This document shows, piece after piece, positions 49,390 to 57,775 of a stretch of 64,000 nt of DNA; within the stretch, counting starts at the first letter, position 1, and each line of letters opens with the position of its first letter. Made by a program: the position numbers and the translations under genes. The notes under the pieces were generated by a model. That model had not been told where the DNA came from, searched no databases, and worked only from the letters and a program-made list of their open reading frames with translations. Source of the DNA: Kibdelosporangium sp. MJ126-NF4 (GTDB lineage: Bacteria > Actinomycetota > Actinomycetes > Mycobacteriales > Pseudonocardiaceae); NCBI RefSeq assembly GCF_000826545.1, contig NZ_CDME01000011.1, forward strand, positions 1,626,657 to 1,690,656. Direction: 5' to 3'.

Positions 49390-50219
49390 CAGTCCTGCTG
49401 CGTCCCACGGGCACCCGGCCCGCCTGGCTGTACCGGATCTGCGTCGGTCTGCTCCTGATCGCGGTCGCTGCAGCCGTGTTCGCGCCGTTCGTCGCGCCCT
49501 ACGAGCCGTCCGCCGCTGACTTCTCCGCGTTGTGGCAGCCGCCGTCGGCCGAGCACTGGCTGGGCACCGACCACCTCGGCCGTGACATTCTGTCCCGGGT
49601 CATCCACGGCGCCCGGCCGAGCCTGCTCGGCGCGATCGCGCTGCTGGCGTTCGCGACCGTGCTGGGTGTCCTCATCGGAGTCGTGGCCGCGTGGAAACGC
49701 GGCTGGGTGGACACAGTGCTCGCCCGCGTCACCGACGTGATGTTCGCGTTTCCCGGTCTGTTGTTCGTGGTGCTGGTCATCGCGGTGTTCGGCCGTGGCC
49801 CGGCGACCGCGGTGGTCGGCATGGGCCTGGCGTTCGCGCCCGTGATCGCCAAGTTCACCCGGGCGGTCGCGCTGGAGGAACTGGCCAGGCCGTACGTGGA
49901 CGCCTACCGATTGCAAGGAGTCGGCGGTGTCGAGCTCTGTTTCCGTTATGTGGTCCCGAATTTGTTGCCGACGCTCGCCGGGTACCTCGTCGTGCTGTTC
50001 GGTGACGGCCTGATGAGCCTGGCGGCGTTGAACTTCCTCGGGTTCGGCTCACAGCCGCCCAGTTCCGAGTGGGGGCTGATGGTGGAGGAAAGCAGGGCCG
50101 GTGTGATCCAGGGCTACCTCGCCCCGGCGATCATCCCCGGTCTGGCCATCGCGATCGTGGTGGTGGCGACGAACGTGGTCGGTGTCCGGCTGTCCGACAA
50201 GCTGGCGGTGCGCACATGA
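49386..50219 (+). CDS. ABC transporter permease, DppC/OppC type
   Basis: A 277-residue permease: 'HWLGTDHLGRDILSRVIHGARPSLLGAIA' (OppC signature), 'DVMFAFPGLLFVVLVIAVFG', the EAA loop 'LARPYVDAYRLQGVGGVELCFRYVVPNLLP', and 'LNFLGFGSQPPSSEWGLMVEESR'. It pairs with the DppB-type subunit. ATGA overlaps at both ends. Confidence 0.9.
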   Translation: MTVLLRPTGTRPAWLYRICVGLLLIAVAAAVFAPFVAPYEPSAADFSALWQPPSAEHWLGTDHLGRDILSRVIHGARPSLLGAIALLAFATVLGVLIGVVAAWKRGWVDTVLARVTDVMFAFPGLLFVVLVIAVFGRGPATAVVGMGLAFAPVIAKFTRAVALEELARPYVDAYRLQGVGGVELCFRYVVPNLLPTLAGYLVVLFGDGLMSLAALNFLGFGSQPPSSEWGLMVEESRAGVIQGYLAPAIIPGLAIAIVVVATNVVGVRLSDKLAVRT

Positions 50220-51001
50220 CAGCTCTGGTAGTGGAGAACCTGTCGTTGTCCGTGCCGTCCCGGCAAATCCTGCGTGACGTGTCGCTGAACGTCCAGGTCG
50301 GCGAGGTCGTCGGCGTGGTCGGCGAGTCCGGGTCCGGCAAGTCGACGACCGCGCGCGCCGTGCTCGGTCTGCAGCCGGACAACGCGACGGTGTCCGGCGA
50401 GATCTCGGTGTGCGGCCACGACGTTGTCCGAGGTGGTCCCGCCGTGCTGCAGGAGGTCCGCGCCCGCCAGGCGGCGATGATCTTCCAGGAGCCACGGCGG
50501 GTGCTCAACCCCGTGCGCAGGATCGGCGACTCGGCGTGTGAACGCCTGGTCTGCGTGCACGGCATGAGCAAACCGGCCGCCACCGCCAAGGTGAGCGCGT
50601 TGCTGGCCGAGGTCGGCCTGAGCGAGCAGGTTCTGCGGCGCTATCCGCACGAGCTGTCCGGTGGGATGCTGCAGCGGGTCGTGATCGCGGCCGCGCTGAG
50701 CACCGGTCCGAGGCTGCTGCTGGCCGACGAGGCCACCAGCGCACTGGATGTGACCACGCAGGCGGAGGTCCTGGCGGTGCTGCGCGGACTGCAGGAGGAG
50801 CGGGAGATGAGCGTCCTGTTCATCACGCACGACCTGCACCTCGCGGGCGCGTACTGCGACCGTGTGTACGTGATGCAGGACGGAGCCGTGGTGGACCATC
50901 AGGAAGCGAGCACGATCTTCGTGAACCCGGCCAACCCGTACACCCGGCAACTGGCCGAGGCCGTGCCGCAGTTGCCCGCGAGGGAGGTACGGCATGCCTG
51001 A
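50216..51001 (+). CDS. ABC transporter ATPase, DppD/OppD type
   Basis: A 261-residue ATPase. Walker A is 'GESGSGKSTTARAV', the Q-loop 'IFQEPRRVLNPVRRIGDSACE', the signature 'LSGGMLQRVVIAAAL', and Walker B 'LLLADEATSALDVTTQ' with H-loop 'FITHDLHLAGAYCD'. The C-terminal 'NPANPYTRQLAEAVPQLP' is the peptide-transporter hallmark. It overlaps both neighbours. Confidence 0.9.
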   Translation: MTALVVENLSLSVPSRQILRDVSLNVQVGEVVGVVGESGSGKSTTARAVLGLQPDNATVSGEISVCGHDVVRGGPAVLQEVRARQAAMIFQEPRRVLNPVRRIGDSACERLVCVHGMSKPAATAKVSALLAEVGLSEQVLRRYPHELSGGMLQRVVIAAALSTGPRLLLADEATSALDVTTQAEVLAVLRGLQEEREMSVLFITHDLHLAGAYCDRVYVMQDGAVVDHQEASTIFVNPANPYTRQLAEAVPQLPAREVRHA

Positions 51002-51800
51002 CGTGCTGACAGCCGACGGGCTGACGAAAAGCTACAAAGGACGGTGCGTCGCCGACGGCGTGAGCTTCACAGCGGCTCGCGGCGGATCGGTCGGTGTGGT
51101 GGGGGAGTCCGGCTCTGGCAAGACGACCGTGGCACGCATGGTGTCCGGACTGGTCGAGCCGGACTCCGGGAGTGTCTCGGTCAACGGCAAGGCACGCGGT
51201 CACGAGCGTGGCCGCGCCGCCAGGATCCGTCGTGCCAAAGAGGTGCAGATGGTGTTCCAGGATCCGTACGGGTCGCTGGACCGGCGGCTCACGGTCGGCG
51301 ACGCCCTGCGTGACGTGCTCAAACGTCACCGGTGCGAGAAGACGGTGCTGGGCCTGATGGACAGCGTGGGCCTCGCGGCCGACCTGGAGTCGTCCCGGCC
51401 GCACCAGCTCAGCGGCGGCCAGCGGCAGCGGGTGGCGATCGCCAAGGCGCTCGCGGTCGACCCGGCAGTGCTTGTCCTCGACGAGGCAGTGTCCGCATTG
51501 GACGTCTCGGTCCAGGCCAGGATCCTGGCTCTGCTCAACGAGATCCGGGGTGAGATGGGAGTGAGCCTCGTGTTCGTCACGCACGACCTGGCCGTGGCCG
51601 CGGAAGTCACGGACACACTGCTGGTGATGTACCAGGGCAAGGTCGTCGAACACGGCGACACCCAGACGGTGTTGCGGCAGCCGGAACACCCCTACACCGA
51701 GATGCTCCTGTCCTCGGCGCCCGGCCCGGGATGGCAGCCGGAACGAGTCGCCGAACTGCGGGCCGCGTTCGTCGCGTCACAGGAGGACGTCCATGCGTGA
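50994..51800 (+). CDS. ABC transporter ATPase, DppF/OppF type
   Basis: A 268-residue ATPase with 'GESGSGKTTVARMVSGLVEPDSG' (Walker A), 'MVFQDPYGSLDRRLTVGDALRDVL' (Q-loop), 'LSGGQRQRVAIAKALA' (signature), 'VLVLDEAVSALDVSVQARIL' (Walker B) and 'QPEHPYTEMLLSSAPGP'. It starts eight bases before the DppD stop. The importer is complete: binding protein, two permeases and two ATPases. Confidence 0.9.
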   Translation: MPDVLTADGLTKSYKGRCVADGVSFTAARGGSVGVVGESGSGKTTVARMVSGLVEPDSGSVSVNGKARGHERGRAARIRRAKEVQMVFQDPYGSLDRRLTVGDALRDVLKRHRCEKTVLGLMDSVGLAADLESSRPHQLSGGQRQRVAIAKALAVDPAVLVLDEAVSALDVSVQARILALLNEIRGEMGVSLVFVTHDLAVAAEVTDTLLVMYQGKVVEHGDTQTVLRQPEHPYTEMLLSSAPGPGWQPERVAELRAAFVASQEDVHA

Positions 51801-52611
51801 CCAGGCCAGTGAGTTCTACCGGCACGGCAGGACGACGATCTTCGCGTCCCAAGTGGACCAGCGGCTGCACTACTGCCTCTACGTCCCAGCCGGGATCGCC
51901 GACGGCGACAAGGCGCCGCTGGTCGTGATGCAGCACGGCACCAACCGCTCGGCGGTCAAGTCACGCGACAACATGATCGAGTTCGCCGACGAGCACGGCG
52001 CGGTGATCCTCGCGCCGATCTTCCCCGCCGGTCTCGTCGACCCGGACGACATCCACAACTACAAGTTCATCGAGTATCGCGGGATTCGGTTCGACCGGAT
52101 GCTGTTGTCCATAGTGGACGAGGTGGCCGAGCGGTTCCCGGTCGCGCCGGAGCGGTTCTACCTGCACGGCTTCTCCGGCGGCGGCCAGTTCACGCACCGC
52201 TTCCTCTACCTGCACCCCGACCGGCTCGCGGCGGCGTCGATCGGCGCGCCGGGGCGGATCACGCAGCTCGACGACACCCTGCCGTGGTGGCTGGGCACGA
52301 AGGACTTCGAGCAGCGTTTCGGCGCGCCGATCGACTTCGACGCGCTGCGCGAGGTGCCCGTCCAGTTGGTGGTCGGCGCGGCGGACACCGACACGTGGGA
52401 GATCGACAACCGCGGTGACTCCAACTGGATGGACGGTGTCGAGAAGACCGGCAGCACGCGGATCGAACGGCTGCGGACGCTGGAACGCGGCTACCGGTCA
52501 CACGGCCTGGACGTGACGTTCGACCTGGTCGACGGAGTCGGCCACATCGGGTCGCAGGTGCTAGGCGCGGTCCGCCGGTTCTTCGGCGAGCACCTGCGCC
52601 AACGTCGGTAG
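51793..52611 (+). CDS. Alpha/beta hydrolase (PHB depolymerase/esterase-like), last gene of the peptide-import operon
   Basis: A 272-residue cytoplasmic hydrolase: 'LVVMQHGTNRS' (oxyanion strand), 'FYLHGFSGGGQFTHRFLYLHPDRLAAASIGAPGRI' with nucleophile S128, and 'VGHIGSQV' near the C-terminus with the likely His. It overlaps the ATPase stop by eight bases. It probably cleaves an ester or amide in the imported molecule after or alongside the C45 enzyme. Its final 51 bases overlap the convergent dehydratase gene. Confidence 0.82.
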   Translation: MRDQASEFYRHGRTTIFASQVDQRLHYCLYVPAGIADGDKAPLVVMQHGTNRSAVKSRDNMIEFADEHGAVILAPIFPAGLVDPDDIHNYKFIEYRGIRFDRMLLSIVDEVAERFPVAPERFYLHGFSGGGQFTHRFLYLHPDRLAAASIGAPGRITQLDDTLPWWLGTKDFEQRFGAPIDFDALREVPVQLVVGAADTDTWEIDNRGDSNWMDGVEKTGSTRIERLRTLERGYRSHGLDVTFDLVDGVGHIGSQVLGAVRRFFGEHLRQRR

Positions 52612-53508
52612 CGCGATGTTGCGGCCGGAGACGATCGCGACCGGCCGTCCGGCGACGTCGACCTTCCCGGCGAGCAGCGCGGCGACCGGCACCGCCCCCG
52701 CCCCCTCGGCGACGATGCCGTGGTGTCCGGCCAGGTGGCGCATGGCGTGCCGCAACTCCGCCTCGGTGACTGTGACCAGCGAGTGCACATGCTTCCTGAT
52801 CAACCCGACGGTCACCGAGGCCGGTTCAAGGTTGCCGGTGATCCCGTCGGCGAGCGTCTCGCCGACGGTGATCTCCACGTCGTGCCCGGCCGCGATGGTC
52901 GCCGACATCGCGACGGACTCGGCCGACTCGACCCCGACGATCCGGACGTCGTCGCGCTGGGCTGCCCAGAGGCCCAGCCCGGCGGCGAGCCCACCGCCGC
53001 CGACCGCGCACACCACGGTCGTCGGGCCTTCCACCTGGCTGTCGAGCTCGAAACCGATGGAGGCCTGACCGGCGATCACAGCCGGGTCGTTGTACGGAGA
53101 CATGTAGACGCCGTGGGTGAGCCCCAGGGCGTGCTGCTCGGCCTCGTCGTAGGAACTGCCCACCTGCACGAGCGTGACGTTGTCGAACGCCTTCAGCTTG
53201 GCGACCTTCGCCGGCGAGGCGTTGCCCGGCACCACGATGGTGGCACGGATACCGAACATCGCCGACGCCGTCGCGACGCCGAGACCGTGGTTGCCCGCGG
53301 AGGCGGCCACCACCTCGGCGTCAGGGGAGAGGCCACTGATGGCGGCGAGCGCGCCCCGGATCTTGAACGAGCCGCCTGGCTGCGTGGTTTCCAGCTTGAG
53401 CCAGATCTCCCCGGTGGTGTCCAGAGGGGACGGCGACAGGACAGCGGACACCCGCTTCCACGCTGTGGCCAGGTCGTCGGCGTCGGGGGTGCGTACTGAG
53501 CGGGTCAT
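52561..53508 (-). CDS. Threonine/serine dehydratase (short form, no ACT domain)
   Basis: A 315-residue PLP enzyme. K49 is in 'PGGSFKIRGALAA', followed by 'SAGNHGLGVATASAMFGIRATIVVPGNASPAKVAKLKAF' and the tetraglycine loop 'VCAVGGGGLAAG'. It lacks the C-terminal ACT region of ilvA at 14226. Related proteins are serine racemase/threo-3-hydroxyaspartate dehydratases and catabolic threonine dehydratases. Its convergent position next to the C45/peptide-import operon suggests use of Ser or Thr released by that pathway. Confidence 0.86.
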   Translation of the reverse strand: MTRSVRTPDADDLATAWKRVSAVLSPSPLDTTGEIWLKLETTQPGGSFKIRGALAAISGLSPDAEVVAASAGNHGLGVATASAMFGIRATIVVPGNASPAKVAKLKAFDNVTLVQVGSSYDEAEQHALGLTHGVYMSPYNDPAVIAGQASIGFELDSQVEGPTTVVCAVGGGGLAAGLGLWAAQRDDVRIVGVESAESVAMSATIAAGHDVEITVGETLADGITGNLEPASVTVGLIRKHVHSLVTVTEAELRHAMRHLAGHHGIVAEGAGAVPVAALLAGKVDVAGRPVAIVSGRNIALPTLAQVLAEEPADRA

Positions 53509-53738
53509 GCGCTCAGGTTAGCGCGTTAATTCCGTTGAGCCGCGCGAAGTCCAGGCCGTACTCTCGGTGCCGCACGGCGAAGGGAGAGCTTACAGCTACC
53601 AGGGGCCGATTGGGCCGCGAGGCCTGTCGGAAGGGATAGCGCTCCCGCTCACCGTGCACCCGAGGCCATGAAGGAACTTCCTACTCACCGTCACTCGCCC
53701 ACCAGTAGTTCCTTCGCTCTCCTCACTGAAACACGCTG

Positions 53739-53811
53739 TGCCCGTTGGTCCAGTTGGCATGGACGCCGGACTCTGAATCCGGAGACCGAGGTTCGAATCC
53801 TTGACGGGCAG
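53739..53811 (+). tRNA. tRNA-Gln (anticodon CTG)
   Basis: A complete cloverleaf can be folded: acceptor TGCCCGT/ACGGGCA, anticodon stem CCGGA/TCCGG around the loop CTCTGAA (anticodon CTG), and T-arm loop TTCGAAT. Discriminator is G at 53811. CCA is not encoded. Confidence 0.93.
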
Positions 53812-53844
53812 CGCTGAACACAGGCCAGGGATACTGTCCTGTTT

Positions 53845-53933
53845 GGAGGGCTGGCCGAGTCTGGAAAGGCACCGGTTTGCTAAACCGTGGTCCGGGTCAC
53901 AACCCGGCGCGCGTTCGAATCGCGCGCCCTCCG
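53845..53933 (+). tRNA. tRNA-Ser (anticodon GCT)
   Basis: A class II tRNA of 89 bases: acceptor GGAGGGC/GCCCTCC, anticodon loop TTGCTAA (GCT), a long variable arm (GTCCGGGTCACAACCCGG region) and T-loop TTCGAAT. Discriminator G. It lies 33 bp after tRNA-Gln and 26 bp before the Ter-like gene. Confidence 0.93.
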
Positions 53934-53959
53934 CCCATGCCGTTGACCAGGGGATTCTC

Positions 53960-56110
53960 ATGACTGACGTGAAGACGCTGTTCCGCAGGACCTTACGGGT
54001 GCCCCAGGGCCAGGGAGAGCCGGGCGACGGCTCCGGTGTGGCGCGGCAGATGGACGCCGCGCTGGTCGGAATGGGCTTCAAGGCGACCCGCGAGCTGCTG
54101 GAGCACGTCGCCGGGTTCGAGCCCCGCTCCGCGATGAACATCGCGTACATGGTGGTCAACACGGTGCGCAAGCTCGTCGGCGACCACGTGCCGCACAACG
54201 CCTACTTCATCAGCTTCCCCAAGAACGTCCCGGACACGGTGGAGTTCTGGGTGCAGTGCCTGCGTGACGCGCTGCTGTCCCAGGTCGAACTGCGCGACAT
54301 CCTGACGGGCGAAGGTTGGGTCAACCTGCTCCAGCTGCCGAAGTACGGCACCTACCAGCACACCTACCAGGAACTGTTGGCAGCGCACGACGAACTGGTC
54401 CCGTCGGTGAAGGACCGGGTCACCGTCGTGCACCTGGGCGGCACCCTCGAAGAGGAGGCCACCCGGCTGTTCTGTGACCTCGCGGGCAGCGTGACGCCGC
54501 TCGGTGAGGCCGACCTGGAGCTGCTGGCGGACCTCGCGGGCCAGGCGGACGCCCTGCCGGAGACCATCCCGGTCAGGGAGAACCGCGCGGTCGTCAACGC
54601 GGTACGCATGCGGGCCGGTGAGCCGTTGGTGTACGTCGACACGGCCACCGACGTGCTGCGCGTCGCGTGTCAGGCCAGCGACGGCGACGTCACGTTGCGG
54701 GAGCGCACGAGGTTTCGCAGCTTCAAGCGGCGTGAACGGCGTGCGCTGCTGGGCGCGCTGGACGCGGTGATCGCGGACAACAGCGGCAAGCTCGGGGACG
54801 TTGCCCGGTTCGCCGAGCCGTGGAAGCGGTTGGGCGAACGGCTGCACCCGCACGAATACCCGAACTTCCCGCACGCGGCGGACGTCTTCGCGGTCGCTCG
54901 CGGCGAGCGCAAGGTCCGGTCGCTGACCGCGCGGGCGGAACAGGCCTATCTCGCTGAGGGGGCTGTCGGCGCGGCCACCGTGCTCGCCGATGCCCCGGGG
55001 ATGCTGGTGCGGTCGATGGACCGGCTGCTGCGTGAGTCCGGTCGGCAGGAGGCCAAGCAGGTGCTTGGTCTTGTGGAGAAGTCGCTCGGGTCGGTGTCGG
55101 GCCGTGTGTTGTGCTCGGTGCGTGAGCACCTGGTCAACCGTGGGAAGCCGGAATCCGCGAGGGTGTTCGCCGCGAGCGGCCGTCGCGCGTGGGTGACTGG
55201 CGACTACCGGAGGCCGTTGCCGAGCAAGGTGATCGACCGCACGACGGACCTGCTGGACGACGAACTGCTCAGCCGGATGCCCGCCTACGACAGGCTCGTG
55301 GTGGACCCGGCCGTGCTCGACGTGGCGCTGCCGCTGTCCGGCAAGGCCACGGAGGACGGTTTCGCCGTGCTGCCGCGCGGTACACGATCTCCTGTGGACG
55401 GTGACGTGCTGCGGTTCTTCACCTACTGGCGGCAGCGCACGGAGCGTACCGACTTCGATCTGTCGGTTCTGCTGCTGGACAAGAACTTCGAGTACGCGGG
55501 CCACGTGTCGTGGACGAACTACGGCACTGACGGCGCGGTCTACTCCGGTGACATCATCGAGGCCAAGGATGGTGCCACGGAGTTCGTCGACATCACGCTG
55601 GACACCGTCACGGCCGCGTACATCGTGCCGCAGGTGCACATCTATTCAGGGGAGGGGTTCGACCAGGTCGCCGAGTCGATGTTCGGCTGGATGACCAGGG
55701 AACGCGGGCAGGAAGGCGCTCCGTTCGAGCCGCGCACGGTTCGGACACGATCCGACATGCGCGGCTCCAGCAGGGTCGCGTTGCCGGTCATGTTCGGTCG
55801 TGATCGCAAGGGCGCGTGGTCGGCCACCTGGATGCACCTGTACATGAACAGCCGGTTGAACTTCAACCAACTCGAAGGTACCGCGTCCATTGCCGGCAAG
55901 CTGGTGCGTGCCATGTACGAGCGGCGCTACCTGACGATGTCCTATGTGGTCGAGATGCTGGAGGAGAAGGCGGGATCGGTGACCTTGTGGCGGCCGGGCC
56001 TGCGGCTGGACAAGCCGGTGGTGTTCGTCGGACTCGACCGGCCGGAGGGCCTGCCGGACGGCAGTGAGGTGATCACCAGGGACCGGCTGAACAAGCTGGT
56101 GCCGCAGTAG
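53960..56110 (+). CDS. Large TerD-like tellurium/stress-response protein (MXAN_6230/SCO0854-like, no RING)
   Basis: A 716-residue protein. The N-terminal part ('LFRRTLRVPQGQ', 'LLEHVAGFEPRSAMNIAYMVVNTVRKLVGDHVPHNAYFISFPKNVPDTVEFWVQCL') and middle 'FKRRERRALLGALDAVI' form a long helical body. The C-terminus from about 505 contains a TerD-like beta-sandwich ('TERTDFDLSVLLLDKNFEYAGHVSWTNY', 'SGDIIEAKDGATEFVDI'). The layout recalls actinobacterial SCO0854-type RING/TerD proteins, but no Cys-rich RING is visible here. TerD domains bind Ca and organise stress or anti-phage complexes. ATG 53960 with AGGGGA upstream. Confidence 0.72.
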   Translation: MTDVKTLFRRTLRVPQGQGEPGDGSGVARQMDAALVGMGFKATRELLEHVAGFEPRSAMNIAYMVVNTVRKLVGDHVPHNAYFISFPKNVPDTVEFWVQCLRDALLSQVELRDILTGEGWVNLLQLPKYGTYQHTYQELLAAHDELVPSVKDRVTVVHLGGTLEEEATRLFCDLAGSVTPLGEADLELLADLAGQADALPETIPVRENRAVVNAVRMRAGEPLVYVDTATDVLRVACQASDGDVTLRERTRFRSFKRRERRALLGALDAVIADNSGKLGDVARFAEPWKRLGERLHPHEYPNFPHAADVFAVARGERKVRSLTARAEQAYLAEGAVGAATVLADAPGMLVRSMDRLLRESGRQEAKQVLGLVEKSLGSVSGRVLCSVREHLVNRGKPESARVFAASGRRAWVTGDYRRPLPSKVIDRTTDLLDDELLSRMPAYDRLVVDPAVLDVALPLSGKATEDGFAVLPRGTRSPVDGDVLRFFTYWRQRTERTDFDLSVLLLDKNFEYAGHVSWTNYGTDGAVYSGDIIEAKDGATEFVDITLDTVTAAYIVPQVHIYSGEGFDQVAESMFGWMTRERGQEGAPFEPRTVRTRSDMRGSSRVALPVMFGRDRKGAWSATWMHLYMNSRLNFNQLEGTASIAGKLVRAMYERRYLTMSYVVEMLEEKAGSVTLWRPGLRLDKPVVFVGLDRPEGLPDGSEVITRDRLNKLVPQ

Positions 56111-56115
56111 TGGTA

Positions 56116-56193
56116 GCATGATCATGCGAGGCCATGGCGGAGCTTCCTTCTTCGCTCTAAACGACTAGTAGCTCCACCGCTTCCCTCGCGCCA
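56116..56193 (+). ncRNA. Structured intergenic segment with nested stems (candidate small RNA)
   Basis: After the Ter-like stop comes a 12-bp palindrome GCATGATCATGC (56116-56127). Nested stems follow: GCGAGG (56126-56131) with CCTCGC (56184-56189), and GGAGCT (56139-56144) with AGCTCC (56170-56175). The outer stem is followed by GCCA, a tRNA-like ending, but no T-arm or anticodon arm of a real tRNA is present. A strong hairpin terminator follows at 56200. Confidence 0.35.
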
Positions 56194-56199
56194 GCGTAG

Positions 56200-56228
56200 A
56201 CGGGGCCTGCCGACATGGCGGGCCCCGT
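56200..56228. terminator. Intrinsic hairpin terminator, convergent region
   Basis: ACGGGGCC pairs with GGCCCCGT across a 13-base segment that itself contains GCC/GGC pairs. It sits between the Ter-like gene (ends 56110) and the ABC permease gene on the minus strand (ends 56232), so it can serve both. Confidence 0.7.
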
Positions 56229-56231
56229 TCG

Positions 56232-56981
56232 CTATGTCACATCCCGGCGGACGCTGATCACCCTGGCTGCGACGGCCGCGACGACGGCGTAGCCGATCAT
56301 CAGCAGGGCACCGGCCCACATCGGCAACAGGTCACCGGCGGGCGCGAACGAGCCCAGCGCGTCGCGGTTCCAGCCGCTGGCGGCCTTGCCGACACCGGTC
56401 GGCGTCCACCTGCCGACCGCCGGAACCAGCATCACCAAAGCCCATTCGGCGTAGAACACCCACAGGAACGCGACCGTGATCGCGGCGACCATGTTGCGGA
56501 TCAACGCCCCCAGGGCCGCGCCGAACAGGCACCACAGCGCGGTACTCACCACAGACCCCAGCAACACCAGCGGAACGTTCGCAGTCCACACCGGATAGTC
56601 GTACGCGGACAGCAGGATCGCTGTGAGCGGAGCGGTCACCACCACGGCGGCGAGTCCCACAGCGAGCCCGATCACCGAGCTGGACAACAACTTCGCCGTG
56701 ATCACGAGACCACGCCGCGGCGTGACCAGGAAAGCCCAGGTGATCGTGCGGTGCCGGTACTCGCTGGCGACCACGATGACGCCGAGGATCAAGGCGAACA
56801 CGTACCCCTGCTGGGCCATGCTGTACGCGGACTCGACGGCCCGCCCGTTCACCGTCTCCGGCTTGATGAACACCACCACCTGCAGGACAACCCAGGCGGC
56901 GCACAGCACGACGGCCAGCGCCGCGAGCAGGCGCATCGACCGGGTGATCCGCAGCATCTCGGCCTTCACCAACGCGATCAT
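56232..56981 (-). CDS. ABC-2 type exporter permease
   Basis: A 249-residue protein with six predicted helices, starting 'MIALVKAEMLRITRSMRLLAALAVVLCAAWVVLQ' and containing 'GYVFALILGVIVVASEYRHRTITWAFLVTPRRGLVITAKLLSSSVIGLAVGL', the typical ABC-2 coupling region. It starts inside the ATPase stop (ATGA). With the ATPase it would export an unknown lipid or peptide-like substrate. The adjacent divergent two-component system may control it. Confidence 0.85.
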   Translation of the reverse strand: MIALVKAEMLRITRSMRLLAALAVVLCAAWVVLQVVVFIKPETVNGRAVESAYSMAQQGYVFALILGVIVVASEYRHRTITWAFLVTPRRGLVITAKLLSSSVIGLAVGLAAVVVTAPLTAILLSAYDYPVWTANVPLVLLGSVVSTALWCLFGAALGALIRNMVAAITVAFLWVFYAEWALVMLVPAVGRWTPTGVGKAASGWNRDALGSFAPAGDLLPMWAGALLMIGYAVVAAVAARVISVRRDVT

Positions 56982-57661
56982 GACCGCACCAACTCCAGGT
57001 AGGTGTCCTCCAGTACGCCGAACTCGGCGAGCGGACCGGACGCGAGCAGCCTGCCGTGGTTGACGACGATCACGTTGTCCGCGGTGTTGGCCATCTCGGT
57101 CAGCACGTGGCTCGACACCAGCACGGTCCGCCCGTCCACGGCCAGCGCGCGCAGGAACCCGCGCAGCCAGTGGATGCCTTCCGGGTCAAGGCCGTTGGCC
57201 GGTTCGTCCAGGATCAGCACGGGCGGGTCGCCCAGCAGCGCGCTGGCGATCGCGAGCCGCTGCCGCATCCCCAGCGAGAACCCACCGATCCGGCGGTCGG
57301 CGGCCTGCTTGAGGTCCACCAGGTCCAGTACCTCGTTCACCCGTCCCGGTGTGATCCCCGCCGCCGTGCTCAGCACACGCAGATGGGTATGCGCCGTGTG
57401 GCCGGGGTGGAACGCGGTCGACTCCAGCACCGCGCCGACGGACCGCATCGGCTCGGGCAGGTCCACGTACCGGTAGCCGTCGATCGTCGCCGTACCCGAT
57501 GTCGGGCTGACCAGGCCGAGGATCATCCGCAGCGTGGTGGTCTTGCCCGCGCCGTTCGGGCCGAGGAATCCGGTGACCGCCCCGGCGGGCACGGTGAACG
57601 ACAGGTCGGTCACCGCCTCGACGGCGCCGAACCTCTTGCTCAGCTTCTGCACTGCTATCAC
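56978..57661 (-). CDS. ABC exporter ATPase (BcrA/DrrA-like)
   Basis: A 227-residue ATPase: 'GFLGPNGAGKTTTLRMILGLVSPTSG' (Walker A), 'FSLGMRQRLAIASALLGDPPVLILDEPANGLDPEG' (signature and Walker B), and 'SHVLTEMANTADNVIVV' (H-loop). Typical of bacitracin or daunorubicin-type exporters. GTG 57661 is used because the family starts 'IAVQKLSKRFG'; ATG 57697 would add 12 residues. It is divergent from the histidine kinase gene with 114 bp between. Confidence 0.88.
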   Translation of the reverse strand: MIAVQKLSKRFGAVEAVTDLSFTVPAGAVTGFLGPNGAGKTTTLRMILGLVSPTSGTATIDGYRYVDLPEPMRSVGAVLESTAFHPGHTAHTHLRVLSTAAGITPGRVNEVLDLVDLKQAADRRIGGFSLGMRQRLAIASALLGDPPVLILDEPANGLDPEGIHWLRGFLRALAVDGRTVLVSSHVLTEMANTADNVIVVNHGRLLASGPLAEFGVLEDTYLELVRS

Positions 57662-57775
57662 GGTGACCAGCCTGCCGGTGGACAACGTCCTGGTCATCGG
57701 CTCCGGGATGGGTCATGGACAGGTGGAGACGCCTCCAGCCCGGGGTGGAGGTGCCGGTCCGGGAACGGAGGTACC

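Noticed and set aside
56126..56193. tRNA-like sequence ending GCCA
   Set aside because: The outer stem pairs, but there is no T-arm with TTCGA and no proper anticodon arm. Kept only as a structured intergenic segment.
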